From CAYGTS01 sp964352905 (GTDB lineage Bacteria; Pseudomonadota; Gammaproteobacteria; JAHCLG01), in the NCBI GenBank assembly GCA_964352905.1, contig CAYGTS010000009.1, positions 1-32,884 on the forward strand: a stretch of 32,884 nt of DNA, written 5' to 3'. The notes beneath the pieces were generated by a model. It did no database searches and had not been told where the DNA came from. It was given only the letters and a program-made list of their open reading frames with translations. The position numbers were made by a program, and so were the translations under genes. The stretch's first letter is position 1. Each line of letters begins with the position of its first letter. Of this stretch, positions 1-8,010 are shown piece by piece.

Positions 1-96
1 TAATAAATGAGCACATTTTTTAGTGTTTTTAATGTGAGATTGCCCAAATATGGCCGTTCCTCGCTACACCGGGAATTGCTGGAAGAGTATAGTTAC
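1..96 (-). repeat. Partial, diverged copy of the 8-bp-TSD MITE-like element (copy 1)
   Basis: Read on the minus strand, this begins GTAACTA at 96 and contains GGAACGGCCATATTTGGGC. That matches the GGAACGCCCATATTTGGGC core of the long copy at 32562-32739 in all but one position. A later AATGTGCTCAT resembles AATGCTCAT of the long copy. About 14 extra bases sit near the outer end, and the far end lies outside the window. A target duplication cannot be tested here. Assignment to the family rests on the shared core. Confidence 0.55.
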
Positions 97-125
97 GCCC
101 ATTTTAATTATAGGTAACCTTATCC

Positions 126-1061
126 ATGCCCCACATCACTGATACCTTACTTTTGGTTTCACCGGATGATTTTCAATATAACCCTGCAACCGCAGCAACC
201 AATAGTTTCATGAGTGAAACCAATCAAACAAACGTTACAATCCAAGCACAAGCGATGGAAGAATTTGATCATTACGTGCAAAAACTACGTGATCATAGTA
301 TCCAGGTTATCGTACTAGCATCGAACCAAAAAATTAAAACTCCGGATGCGGTTTATCCCAATAATTGGTTTTCTACGTTTATCAATAGTGAAGGGAAAAC
401 CGATTTAATTATTTACCCGATGCTGGCTGAAAATCGCCAAGCTGAAATTCGCGTCACAGAATTAATCGCTAAATTGGCAGAGAACCATATTCATATTAAT
501 CATACTATCGATCTTTCAACAAAACATAAGCAACAGTTAGCTTTAGAAGGCACTGGCAGCATTGTGTTTGATCATAGTAATAAAATAATGTATGTGTCAT
601 TATCAGCGCGCGCTGATCAATCCTTGGCAGAAGAGTTAGCAAAATTGTTGCGCATGCAATTAATATTATTTCATAGCTATGATAAACAAGGACAATTAAT
701 TTATCACACTAATATCGTGATGAGTTTAGGCGATAATTTTTCGGTAGTTTGTTTAGAAGCAATCCATGATTCAAGTGAGAGAGCGATGCTTTTACATGCG
801 CTTGAAAAAACCAGTAAAAAAATGATTGAAATTTCACTAACACAAGCAGAAAACATGTGTGGTAATATTCTGCAAGTGAAAAGTACTACAGGTAAAAAGT
901 ATAATATTATGTCGCAAACCGCGTTTGCCCATTTTACTCAATTACAACAACAAACTTTACAGCAATTTGCAGAACCATTGGTCGTTGCCATTCCCACGAT
1001 TGAAACGATCGGTGGTGGTAGTGCTAGGTGCATGATTGCAGAAATATTCCATGGGAAATAA
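126..1061 (+). CDS. ctlX: Amidinotransferase-fold hydrolase, CtlX-like (citrulline/arginine deiminase-related)
   Basis: This 311-aa protein belongs to the arginine deiminase/dimethylarginine hydrolase superfamily. Visible signatures are PNNWFS at residues 78-83 (substrate and metal-free active-site loop), LEGTGS at 140-145 with the acidic residue E141, the catalytic His H194 in YHTNIVMS, and the nucleophile C302 in GGGSARCM close to the C-terminus. This layout matches the CtlX group, which hydrolyses citrulline (citrulline ureidase activity in relatives). The protein is cytosolic with no signal peptide. AGGTAA at about 112 serves as the ribosome site for ATG 126. The yheS start follows the stop by only 3 bases, so the two are probably co-transcribed although functionally unrelated. 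The family call is firm. The exact substrate (citrulline, arginine or a methylated arginine) is inferred. Confidence 0.8.
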   Translation: MPHITDTLLLVSPDDFQYNPATAATNSFMSETNQTNVTIQAQAMEEFDHYVQKLRDHSIQVIVLASNQKIKTPDAVYPNNWFSTFINSEGKTDLIIYPMLAENRQAEIRVTELIAKLAENHIHINHTIDLSTKHKQQLALEGTGSIVFDHSNKIMYVSLSARADQSLAEELAKLLRMQLILFHSYDKQGQLIYHTNIVMSLGDNFSVVCLEAIHDSSERAMLLHALEKTSKKMIEISLTQAENMCGNILQVKSTTGKKYNIMSQTAFAHFTQLQQQTLQQFAEPLVVAIPTIETIGGGSARCMIAEIFHGK

Positions 1062-1064
1062 ATA

Positions 1065-2633
1065 GTGCTAAGATTAAAAAACGTTGCTATCGCGCGCGGT
1101 AATAATATTCTCTTACAAGACATTAATCTCTCAATTTTCGCGAAACAAAAAATTGGCTTAATTGGGAATAATGGTTCCGGTAAATCAAGTTTATTTGCAG
1201 TATTAAGACATGAGTTAGAAATCTCTCGTGGCGAATTTGAAGTAGAAAAAGGCTTACGTATTGCGCATATGCAACAAGAAATGCCGGGTATTAGTGATAG
1301 TGCAGTGGATTTTGTGGCCAGTGGCGATCTGGAAGTTGCCAAAATTAATGAAAACCTTACCGCAGCTGAAGAAAATGGTGACATGGATACGATCATGGAT
1401 TGTCACACACGCTTAAGTGAAATTGATGGCTACGCGGTACAGAGCAGGGCAGCAAAAATATTACATGGCTTAGGTTTTAGTGATAAACAATTAGCGCAAA
1501 ACGTGGGTGAATTTTCTGGTGGTTATCGCATGCGCATCAATTTAGCGCGTTGTTTAATGATGCCGGCCGATTTATTATTATTGGATGAGCCCACAAACCA
1601 TTTAGATCTGCCCGCTATTTTATGGCTAGAAAAATGGGTACAACGGTTTAATGGGTGTGTGATTATTATTTCGCATGATAAAGCTTTTTTAGATAATACC
1701 ATTACTAAAATTTTTCATATTGAAAACCAGAATATCGTTGAATACGGTGGTAATTATTCACTTTTTGAAGAGCAGCGTGCAGAGCGCCTTGCACAAGCCA
1801 ACGCACAATTTGTAAAACAGCAAAAGGCCATTGATCACATGATGGATTATGTGAATCGTTTTCGTTATAAAAGTTCTAAAGCACGCCAAGCGCAATCGCG
1901 ATTAAAAGCAATTGATCGCATGCAAAAGTTAGCGCCAATCTATGAAAGTTTGTCATTTAAATTTGAGTTTTTAGAACCCAAGCAAATGCCACAGCCACTC
2001 ATCAAAATGGATAAAGTTTCGATTGGCTATGACAACCAAGCGTTGCTATCGAAAATTAAAATGTCGCTTATGCCGAATGCGCGCCTTGCTTTGTTGGGTA
2101 AAAATGGGCAAGGTAAATCTACTTTTTTAAAAGCAATCTTGGGGGAATTACCACCTTTGCAGGGCGAATTAAGCATCATGCCAGGTGTGGCGTTTGGTTA
2201 TTTTGCGCAACATCATGTTGACTCACTCGATAAAAATGCGACACCCTTTGAATTAGTGCAAGATTTAGATCGTAAGGCAAGTACGCAAGCGATACGCAAT
2301 TTTTTAGGGAGTTTTCAATTCCAAAGTGATCGCGTGTTTGAAAATATTCGTAATTTTTCTGGTGGTGAAAAAGCACGCTTAACCTTAGCCTTATTAGTTT
2401 GGCAGCGGCCTAATTTACTGCTTTTAGATGAGCCAACCAATCATTTAGATATGGCAATGCGTGATGCAGTGACTTTAGCATTACAAAGTTTTCCAGGCGC
2501 CGTGATTTTAGTGAGCCATGACCGTGAATTAATAACCAGTGTTGCCGATGAATTATGGTTGGTTGATGAAGGTACGGTACGACTATTTGATGGTGATCTG
2601 GCTGATTATCAAGCGTTTTTAATGCAGGATTAA
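1065..2633 (+). CDS. yheS: ABC-F family ATPase YheS (ribosome-associated type)
   Basis: A soluble twin-ATPase protein of 522 aa without membrane segments, typical of the ABC-F family that acts on ribosomes. The first domain has Walker A GNNGSGKS at about 34-41, signature FSGGYRM at about 150 and Walker B LLLLDEPTNHLD at about 170-181. The second has GKNGQGKST at about 345, FSGGEKARL and LLLLDEPTNHLDM. Both Walker B glutamates are intact. The linker with RFRYKSSKARQAQSR and the overall pattern follow E. coli YheS closely, but the roughly 110-residue charged C-terminal tail of the E. coli protein is missing. The start is GTG at 1065, with GGGA at 1053-1056 inside the end of the upstream gene, so translation is probably coupled. 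YheS is assigned over Uup because a separate Uup is encoded at 9180. Confidence 0.9.
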   Translation: MLRLKNVAIARGNNILLQDINLSIFAKQKIGLIGNNGSGKSSLFAVLRHELEISRGEFEVEKGLRIAHMQQEMPGISDSAVDFVASGDLEVAKINENLTAAEENGDMDTIMDCHTRLSEIDGYAVQSRAAKILHGLGFSDKQLAQNVGEFSGGYRMRINLARCLMMPADLLLLDEPTNHLDLPAILWLEKWVQRFNGCVIIISHDKAFLDNTITKIFHIENQNIVEYGGNYSLFEEQRAERLAQANAQFVKQQKAIDHMMDYVNRFRYKSSKARQAQSRLKAIDRMQKLAPIYESLSFKFEFLEPKQMPQPLIKMDKVSIGYDNQALLSKIKMSLMPNARLALLGKNGQGKSTFLKAILGELPPLQGELSIMPGVAFGYFAQHHVDSLDKNATPFELVQDLDRKASTQAIRNFLGSFQFQSDRVFENIRNFSGGEKARLTLALLVWQRPNLLLLDEPTNHLDMAMRDAVTLALQSFPGAVILVSHDRELITSVADELWLVDEGTVRLFDGDLADYQAFLMQD

Positions 2634-2638
2634 AGGTA

Positions 2639-2647
2639 TGGTATAAT
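2639..2647 (+). promoter_or_regulatory. Extended -10 promoter upstream of trpE-G
   Basis: TGGTATAAT is a perfect extended -10 (TGnTATAAT), 36 bases before the trpEG ATG and just after the yheS stop. No convincing -35 is seen, as expected for extended -10 promoters. Only about 30 bases remain between the likely start site and the ATG, which leaves no room for a Trp leader peptide and attenuator. Confidence 0.5.
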
Positions 2648-2683
2648 AACAACCTATCAAAACTAAAATGCAAAGGTGTTAGG

Positions 2684-4843
2684 ATGACAAAAAATAAAGC
2701 AGTTAAAAAAAATTATCAATATCAAACACAGGGTGGTATTCAAATCATAAGAACCCAAACCTTACTCGATTATCAGCAAGGCATTGATCAGTTAATTACA
2801 CTGCAAGACTCACAGCGTGGTGCGGTTTTCTCATCTAACTACGAATATCCCAGCCGCTATCAACGTTGGGATGTGGCATTTGTTAATCCACCCTTAGTGA
2901 TTACTAGCCAGGGATTTGATTTTTCAATTACTGCCTTGAACCAACGTGGTGAAATTTTATTAAAAAAGATTGCCGAAAAATTATCCAATTTAAGTTTTTT
3001 AAGTCATCTTAAACAAGATAAGCTGCATTTTAACGCACACATCCAACGTGATAAGCAACGTTTTGCTGAAGAATACCGTTCACGCCAAGCCAGCATCTTT
3101 AGCATTTTAAGAGAGATAGTTTCACTATTCTTTAGTGAAGAAGATGAACATTTAGGATTATATGGTGCTTTTGGTTATGATCTCGTTCACCAATTTGAAG
3201 AATTGCATTTAAAAATTAAGCGTGATCTTGCACAACGTGATTTAGTGCTTTATTTACCCGATGAGTTGGTTATTGTTGATCACCAACGCCAACTTGCAAC
3301 GAATTATGAGTATGACTTTATTATTGGTGATCAAACAACAAAAAATTTAGCACGCACAGGCATCATTAAAGCATTTATACCTAGCGATCAACAAACAAGC
3401 TTGCAACGTGATCATTTGGCGGGTGAATATGCAAAAACCGTTGCCAAAGCATTAGATTATTTTCGTCGTGGCGATTTATTTGAAGTGGTACCCAGCCAAT
3501 CTTTTTTCCGAAATGTTACCAGCACCCCAAGTACCATTTTTAAAACATTGCAAAAACAAAACCCGGCACCGTTTGGATCATTAATTAATTTGGGTGAAGA
3601 TGAATTTTTAGTTGGTGCCTCACCTGAAATGTTTATCAGAGTTAGCGGCAGGCACATTGAAAGTTGTCCCATTTCAGGTACCATTAAGCGCGGTGATAAT
3701 GCTATTGAAGACGCGCAACAAATTTTAACCCTATTAAATTCACAAAAAGATAGTGCTGAATTAACCATGTGTACCGATGTTGATCGTAATGATAAATCCC
3801 GCATTTGTATTCCCGGCAGCGTTAAAGTCATTGGGCGGCGCCAAATTGAACTGTATTCGCGTTTGATTCACACCGTTGATCATGTTGTGGGGCAATTGCG
3901 TTCAGAGTTTGATGCAATTGATGCGTTTTTAAGTCATATCTGGGTGGTTACCGTTACCGGTGCGCCGAAAATTTGGGCGATGCAATTTATCGAAGATCAT
4001 GAGAAATCGCAACGACGCTGGTATGGTGGGGCAATTGGTTGGTTAAATTTTAATGGTGATTTAAGCACCGGTTTAACCATTCGCACCATGCGTATTAAAG
4101 AAGCTGTTGCTGAAGTGCGTGCGGGTGCGACTATCTTATATGATTCCGATCCACTTGCCGAAGAGCAAGAAACAGAATTAAAAGCATCAGCTTTTATTGA
4201 TGCGATTATTAAACCTGCAAAACAATTCTCTCAACAGCAGGCATTACCAAAAAAACAATTGCATAAAAGAATTCTATTAGTCGATCATCAAGATTCATTT
4301 GTTCACACACTGGCTAATTATTTTAAACAATTTGGTGCGGAACTTGTCACCTGGCGTAGTGGTTTTAGTGAAGCTGATTTTAAGCAACTAAACTGCGATT
4401 GTATGGTGCTGTCACCCGGTCCAGGTAAACCGAGTGATTTTAATTTACACAAAACTATTCAAATGGCTATTGATCATAATGTTGCTATTTTTGGTGTGTG
4501 TTTAGGACTACAAGGGCTAGTTGAGTATTTTGGAGGACAGTTAAAAACACTCACTTATCCGATGCATGGCAAAGCTTCTTGCATTGAAATCAGAGCCGGA
4601 AAATTATTTAAAAACCTACCACAGCAATTTAGTGCGGCACGTTACCATTCACTTTATGCCGATCCCGATACGCTGCCAAATGAGTTAATGGCAACAGCCT
4701 ATTCGCAGGATGGTATCATCATGGCTATTGAACATCAGCACTTACCCATTTGGGCAGTGCAGTTTCACCCGGAATCCATTTTATCGCAAGCAAACGATGT
4801 GGGTTTACGCATCATTGAAAATGTAATGCAACTCATAAAGTAA
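2684..4843 (+). CDS. trpEG: Fused anthranilate synthase TrpE-TrpG (trpEG)
   Basis: A single 719-aa polypeptide carries both anthranilate synthase components and converts chorismate plus glutamine to anthranilate, the committed step to tryptophan. The TrpE part covers roughly residues 1-515. It shows SSNYEYPSRYQRWD near 50-63, a stretch in which fused enzymes bind feedback tryptophan, ISGTIKRG at about 330-337, VTGAPK at about 424-429 and the C-terminal RAGATILYDSDP. The TrpG amidotransferase covers about 527-719, with nucleophile C606 in GVCLG and H695/E697 in FHPE. This is the fused TrpE clade best known from Rhizobiales and scattered elsewhere. AAGG at 2673-2676 precedes ATG 2684. The rest of the pathway lies about 13 kb away on the other strand, so this gene is regulated separately. 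Confidence 0.95.
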   Translation: MTKNKAVKKNYQYQTQGGIQIIRTQTLLDYQQGIDQLITLQDSQRGAVFSSNYEYPSRYQRWDVAFVNPPLVITSQGFDFSITALNQRGEILLKKIAEKLSNLSFLSHLKQDKLHFNAHIQRDKQRFAEEYRSRQASIFSILREIVSLFFSEEDEHLGLYGAFGYDLVHQFEELHLKIKRDLAQRDLVLYLPDELVIVDHQRQLATNYEYDFIIGDQTTKNLARTGIIKAFIPSDQQTSLQRDHLAGEYAKTVAKALDYFRRGDLFEVVPSQSFFRNVTSTPSTIFKTLQKQNPAPFGSLINLGEDEFLVGASPEMFIRVSGRHIESCPISGTIKRGDNAIEDAQQILTLLNSQKDSAELTMCTDVDRNDKSRICIPGSVKVIGRRQIELYSRLIHTVDHVVGQLRSEFDAIDAFLSHIWVVTVTGAPKIWAMQFIEDHEKSQRRWYGGAIGWLNFNGDLSTGLTIRTMRIKEAVAEVRAGATILYDSDPLAEEQETELKASAFIDAIIKPAKQFSQQQALPKKQLHKRILLVDHQDSFVHTLANYFKQFGAELVTWRSGFSEADFKQLNCDCMVLSPGPGKPSDFNLHKTIQMAIDHNVAIFGVCLGLQGLVEYFGGQLKTLTYPMHGKASCIEIRAGKLFKNLPQQFSAARYHSLYADPDTLPNELMATAYSQDGIIMAIEHQHLPIWAVQFHPESILSQANDVGLRIIENVMQLIK

Positions 4844-4873
4844 CAAGCTATTTACATGTTAAATAGCTTGTTA
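4841..4873 (+). terminator. Perfect 14-bp hairpin overlapping the trpEG stop codon
   Basis: TAACAAGCTATTTA (4841-4854) and TAAATAGCTTGTTA (4860-4873) form a perfect 14-bp stem with a CATGT loop. The first TAA is the trpEG stop codon. No T-tract follows, so it may be a weak or Rho-assisted terminator, or an mRNA 3'-end stabiliser, rather than a canonical intrinsic terminator. Confidence 0.5.
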
Positions 4874-4960
4874 CACGAAAGTGTGAAATTTGATTGCTGC
4901 AAGCACTTATTAATTTTACACTGGACTCACTTCTTAATTAACAATCTATTGGAGAACAAT

Positions 4961-5188
4961 ATGAAACGTCTTATTCAAACCACTGTATTAGTTGCATCTG
5001 TTGCGTTAGCTGCTACTTCATTTGCAGCATCTACAGTTGCTACCACTAAAAAATTAGGGCAACAAGCTGATAAAATGCAAGCGCAAGCCCCTGTTAAAGG
5101 TGCTGTTGCCAAAGCAGATCAAGCTAAACAACAAACCGAAGCGTTAGCACAAAAACCTGCTGATCAAAAACAACCTGCTACTGTTTAA
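4961..5188 (+). CDS. Small secreted Ala/Gln/Lys-rich protein, unknown function
   Basis: A 75-aa protein begins with a clear Sec signal peptide: MKR, then a hydrophobic core, then SFAAS, with likely cleavage near residues 22-23. The mature part is about 50 residues, hydrophilic, without Cys, Trp or aromatic residues, rich in Ala, Gln and Lys, and probably helical or disordered. The start at 4961 is chosen because GGAG at 4951-4954 has ideal spacing and the signal peptide begins there. An in-frame upstream ATG at 4856 lies in the trpEG hairpin and would bury the signal peptide. A strong intrinsic terminator follows immediately, so this looks like an independent short transcript. The family is not recognised, and a periplasmic or exported small protein is the most that can be said. 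Confidence 0.7.
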   Translation: MKRLIQTTVLVASVALAATSFAASTVATTKKLGQQADKMQAQAPVKGAVAKADQAKQQTEALAQKPADQKQPATV

Positions 5189-5205
5189 ACGGTTGTGGTT
5201 ATCCC

Positions 5206-5233
5206 AAAACGGCGCAAGATTTGCGCCGTTTTT
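5206..5233 (+). terminator. Strong Rho-independent terminator
   Basis: AAAACGGCGCAA, loop GAT, TTGCGCCGTTTT then T: a 12-bp stem with a GC core ending in a T-run. It lies 18 bases after the stop of the small secreted protein gene. Because the stem is symmetric with A-run and T-run ends, it could also work in the other direction. Confidence 0.9.
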
Positions 5234-5276
5234 GTATCTAAATTGCTAGCATGCCTAATGCTTAAGGAACCAGATT

Positions 5277-5777
5277 ATGAAAAAACTATTCACACTAATC
5301 TTATTTTTTACTACTACAATGAGTTTTGCTGCTACCAATCAACCTATAATTCCTCTTAAAAAATATTATGCAGCTGCTTGTAAAGATTATACAGGGACTT
5401 GGCAAGGCCAAGCCTATGACACATCTGATCTTATGGGTAATGGCGGGCCGTGGCCAGTCACGGTTAATTTGTACAATGAAGGTGACAAAATTATTGGTAC
5501 TGTTTCATCTCAGCGCACTGAGCTAAATGGTAGTCTTTGGGCTAAATGTGAGAATGGCATCATTAGCAATTTATTTGTGGGAAAAGCTAATCAATGTGGT
5601 GATTATGCAGGGCCCAGCGCTAAAGTCAGTAAAAACTTATTGATCTTGCAACAGCATTGGGAAAACGCCATGACCGGCACTGATTTTATTTCTACTTTAA
5701 ATAAAGTAAATGATCATTTTTCTGGTGATCAATCTTTGTTAAAATCTTTTCCGGAAAATGTGAAGTCTTGTCATTAA
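5277..5777 (+). CDS. Secreted protein of unknown function with four cysteines
   Basis: This 166-aa protein starts with a typical signal peptide (MKKLF, hydrophobic stretch, SFAAT; likely cleavage near residues 19-20). The mature part carries four cysteines (C35, C91, C107, C165), enough for two disulfides in the periplasm or outside the cell. It has a central region with alternating beta-like segments (GTWQGQAYD, VTVNLYNEGDKIIGTV, LLILQQHWEN) that suggests a small beta-barrel or sandwich. No family is recognised. The GTWQG and later strand pattern is loosely like lipocalin-type domains, but that is only an impression. AAGGA at about 5264 supports ATG 5277. The stop codon lies inside the 8-bp direct repeat flanking the adjacent mobile repeat. 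Confidence 0.65.
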   Translation: MKKLFTLILFFTTTMSFAATNQPIIPLKKYYAAACKDYTGTWQGQAYDTSDLMGNGGPWPVTVNLYNEGDKIIGTVSSQRTELNGSLWAKCENGIISNLFVGKANQCGDYAGPSAKVSKNLLILQQHWENAMTGTDFISTLNKVNDHFSGDQSLLKSFPENVKSCH

Positions 5778-5863
5778 GTATCTGCTCACCTCCTTTGGCC
5801 CAAACGCCAGTCCTCTTGATAAGCGGGGATCAGGAAGTTCCCTGCTACGGAGTGAGTAGTTAC
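5778..5863 (-). repeat. MITE-like element, copy 2 (86 bp), between convergent genes
   Basis: The ends GTATCTGCTCACCTCC (5778-) and GGAGTGAGTAGTTAC (ending 5863) are imperfect inverted repeats. The same ends bound the copies at 13206 and 32562. Read on the minus strand it begins GTAACTACTCACTCCGTAGC. It is flanked by GTCATTAA (5770-5777) and GTCATCAA (5864-5871), an 8-bp direct repeat with one mismatch. These flanks include the stop codons of the secreted protein gene and of the convergent permease gene, so the element fills the whole intergenic space. Confidence 0.8.
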
Positions 5864-5867
5864 GTCA

Positions 5868-7388
5868 TCAATAAGATTTTTGCTTTAGTAACAAACGATA
5901 AACACCCAAAGATAACACTAAACTAATCGCTATCAACCACGTGTGATAGCGATCGGGTACGATAAAGCGATCAAACACTGTGCAGGCTAATACAAACACA
6001 AGGTATAAAAAAATAGTCCAAGAGCTTTTTATAATGTTGATTAATTTTAAATTTTTGGCATGGCTGTAAACCACGGCATAAATTAAAAATAAAACAATAT
6101 GCAATATCACCATAATTAATAAATTGTCATAAGGAATTGCCAAAAATAATACGGTGAGAAATAAAAAGACCAGCGGTGCACCAATTTTCCCTAAGCGAAA
6201 ATGATAAAGGTCTTTATTGGTATTACTGGCGCTGATCTGATAATAGCTGATCGGCAGTGCAATACAGGCGAGCAAAATAAAGGTTGTGGTAAAAATAGCA
6301 ATGTTTTGCCAATTCCTAAAATATAAAATCAGGCTTAAGCAAAATAAATAGGTCACCAATAAAGAGGGGCGTGACATATTATTTTTTAAATTACGGCAAA
6401 AATATTGCGGAATTTGTTTTGATTGCGCCATCGCGGTTAACATGCGTGTGCTAGCACCAAGATACACAATACCTGTGCCCGTGGGGCTAATGCATGCATC
6501 AATGTATAATATGGTTGCTAAAAAGTTTAAACCCAACAGAATACACAATTGTGCCAATGGGGAGGTAAAATGCAAGACATGCCAACCATTTTCAATTTTA
6601 TGGCTTGGCATGGCGGCAATAAAAGCAATTTGCAATAACACATAAATTAAAAACACAATCCATACCGAACTCATTAATACTTTAGGAATCGATCGTTTCG
6701 GATCTTTAAGATCGCTTGCAAAACTCACCGCCGCCTGAAAGCCATAAAATGAATAAAAAATCCCGCTTGAAACAATGGTTGAAAAAACACTTTTAATACC
6801 ATAAGGCATAAACGAATGATGGTAAGCAGTAAAATTATGCGCATTAAAATGAGTGGTTATTACAATAAGCGCAGTCATGGTGGGAATAACAATTTTAACC
6901 ACGACAATGGCATTGTTAAATAACACCAGCAGCCGAATACCCCAATAATTCACAATGCAAAATAGGCTGAGTAAAATAGCCACAAAAATCACACCTAACA
7001 CAGTGAATTGCTGACCATGAAAAATATACGGCGTGAGCTTAGGGTAAATCGTACTAATGTATTGAATCGTGGCAATGGCTTCAGAGGGAACCGCGACAAT
7101 CCCAACAAACCAATTAGATAAAGCAGTTACAAAACCAAAATGCTCATTATGTGACAAGGTTATCAACCGCGAAAATAGGCCGGTTTTAGGATAAATACAG
7201 CCAATTTCTGCTAAGCTTAATGCCATGATCGTTACAATCACTGCAGCAATTAACCATGATAAAATGGCGGCAGGTCCTGCGGATTTGGCCGCAAAGTAAG
7301 AGGAAAATAACCAACCACTGCCAACCATTGTGCAAACGCCCAAGGCGATTGCAGAAAGCATGTTAATTTGATGCGGTTTTTGGGACAT
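5868..7388 (-). CDS. APC-superfamily amino-acid permease
   Basis: This 506-aa inner-membrane protein has about 12-14 hydrophobic segments. The N-terminal segment GVCTMVGSGWLFSSYFAAK carries the glycine-rich helix 1 motif (GxxVGSGW) that binds substrate backbone in APC (amino acid-polyamine-organocation) transporters. FYGFQAAVSFASDLKDPKRSIPK around residues 220-240 is the conserved cytoplasmic APC segment after helix 6. It probably exchanges or takes up amino acids by secondary transport, and the specificity cannot be read. No strong ribosome site precedes ATG 7388. The gene faces the secreted-protein gene, and only the MITE-like element lies between their stops. Confidence 0.85.
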   Translation of the reverse strand: MSQKPHQINMLSAIALGVCTMVGSGWLFSSYFAAKSAGPAAILSWLIAAVIVTIMALSLAEIGCIYPKTGLFSRLITLSHNEHFGFVTALSNWFVGIVAVPSEAIATIQYISTIYPKLTPYIFHGQQFTVLGVIFVAILLSLFCIVNYWGIRLLVLFNNAIVVVKIVIPTMTALIVITTHFNAHNFTAYHHSFMPYGIKSVFSTIVSSGIFYSFYGFQAAVSFASDLKDPKRSIPKVLMSSVWIVFLIYVLLQIAFIAAMPSHKIENGWHVLHFTSPLAQLCILLGLNFLATILYIDACISPTGTGIVYLGASTRMLTAMAQSKQIPQYFCRNLKNNMSRPSLLVTYLFCLSLILYFRNWQNIAIFTTTFILLACIALPISYYQISASNTNKDLYHFRLGKIGAPLVFLFLTVLFLAIPYDNLLIMVILHIVLFLIYAVVYSHAKNLKLINIIKSSWTIFLYLVFVLACTVFDRFIVPDRYHTWLIAISLVLSLGVYRLLLKQKSY

Positions 7389-7450
7389 TATTAAGTTCTG
7401 TTCTTAATTTAAAAGAAAGATTATAACTGATTGAATAAGCTTGTCTATCT

Positions 7451-7533
7451 ACACCGCTCGCCCTTGAAGATGGGAACGAGGTTTAGAATTCAGTGACAGG
7501 GCGATCGGTGTTCCTTGCCAGCAAGCTGGCAAG
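7451..7533. repeat. Imperfect inverted repeat followed by a short perfect hairpin
   Basis: ACACCGCTCGCCCTTG (7451-7466) is nearly complementary to CAGGGCGATCGGTGT (7498-7512), enclosing about 30 bases. Directly after it, CTTGCCAGC-AA-GCTGGCAAG (7514-7533) is a perfect 9-bp palindrome arm pair. The region lies between the divergent permease and rhodanese genes. It could be the remnant of another small repeat element or structured leader RNA. It does not share the ends of the other repeats in the window. Confidence 0.45.
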
Positions 7534-7609
7534 TATAAGGAAGCGTTTTAATTTCCAATGGGGATAGGTTATTCTTGTGGATCTGAATTCAAACGTTGAG
7601 GGTTATCAC

Positions 7610-7996
7610 ATGGATACAAAGCCGATCACACTTTCCGAAGAGTTTAAACAATTATGCGAAGCTGCTTGCAAACGGGTAAAAGAGCTTTCGATTGATGACG
7701 TTGAGCAACAACTAAAAACAAAGCCTCAGGATTGTATTTTAATCGATGTGCGAGATAAAGAAGAATACGATCAAGGCTTTATAGCGGGTGCCAAGCACTT
7801 GAGTAAAGGTTGGATTGAGGCGAAAATTTATCAACTGACTGAAGACAAAGATCAAAAAATCATTCTTTACTGCGGTGGCGGTCATCGATCAGTTTTAGCT
7901 GCTGACAATTTGCAAAAAATGGGGTATCGTAACATTTTTTCAATGTGCGGTGGGATTAAGGCTTGGGTTAATAGTGGCAAGAAAATCCAAGAATAA
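7610..7996 (+). CDS. Single-domain rhodanese (sulfurtransferase-like)
   Basis: A 128-aa cytosolic protein made of one rhodanese domain. It contains CILIDVRDKEEYDQGFIAGA at residues 42-61 (the DVR/E motif and CH2A-like segment), the active-site loop C88-GGGHRS, and GGIKAWVNSG at the end. The six-residue loop starting at the catalytic Cys is typical of sulfurtransferases that carry a persulfide, as opposed to Cdc25-like phosphatases with seven. A roughly 30-residue helical extension precedes the domain. The start at ATG 7610 is preferred over the in-frame GTG at 7577 because GAGGG lies at 7598-7602 with good spacing. The partner pathway is not indicated by neighbours. The downstream region is a repeat block. 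Confidence 0.85.
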   Translation: MDTKPITLSEEFKQLCEAACKRVKELSIDDVEQQLKTKPQDCILIDVRDKEEYDQGFIAGAKHLSKGWIEAKIYQLTEDKDQKIILYCGGGHRSVLAADNLQKMGYRNIFSMCGGIKAWVNSGKKIQE

Positions 7997-8010
7997 ATGA
8001 CGGAGGTGCC

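Noticed and set aside
2634..2683. A second trp attenuator before trpEG
   Set aside because: The 50-base interval has no Trp-coding short frame and no terminator hairpin.
4856..4960. Upstream in-frame start extending the small secreted protein to 110 aa
   Set aside because: It would start in the trpEG hairpin and place about 35 residues before a perfect signal peptide that has its own GGAG site.
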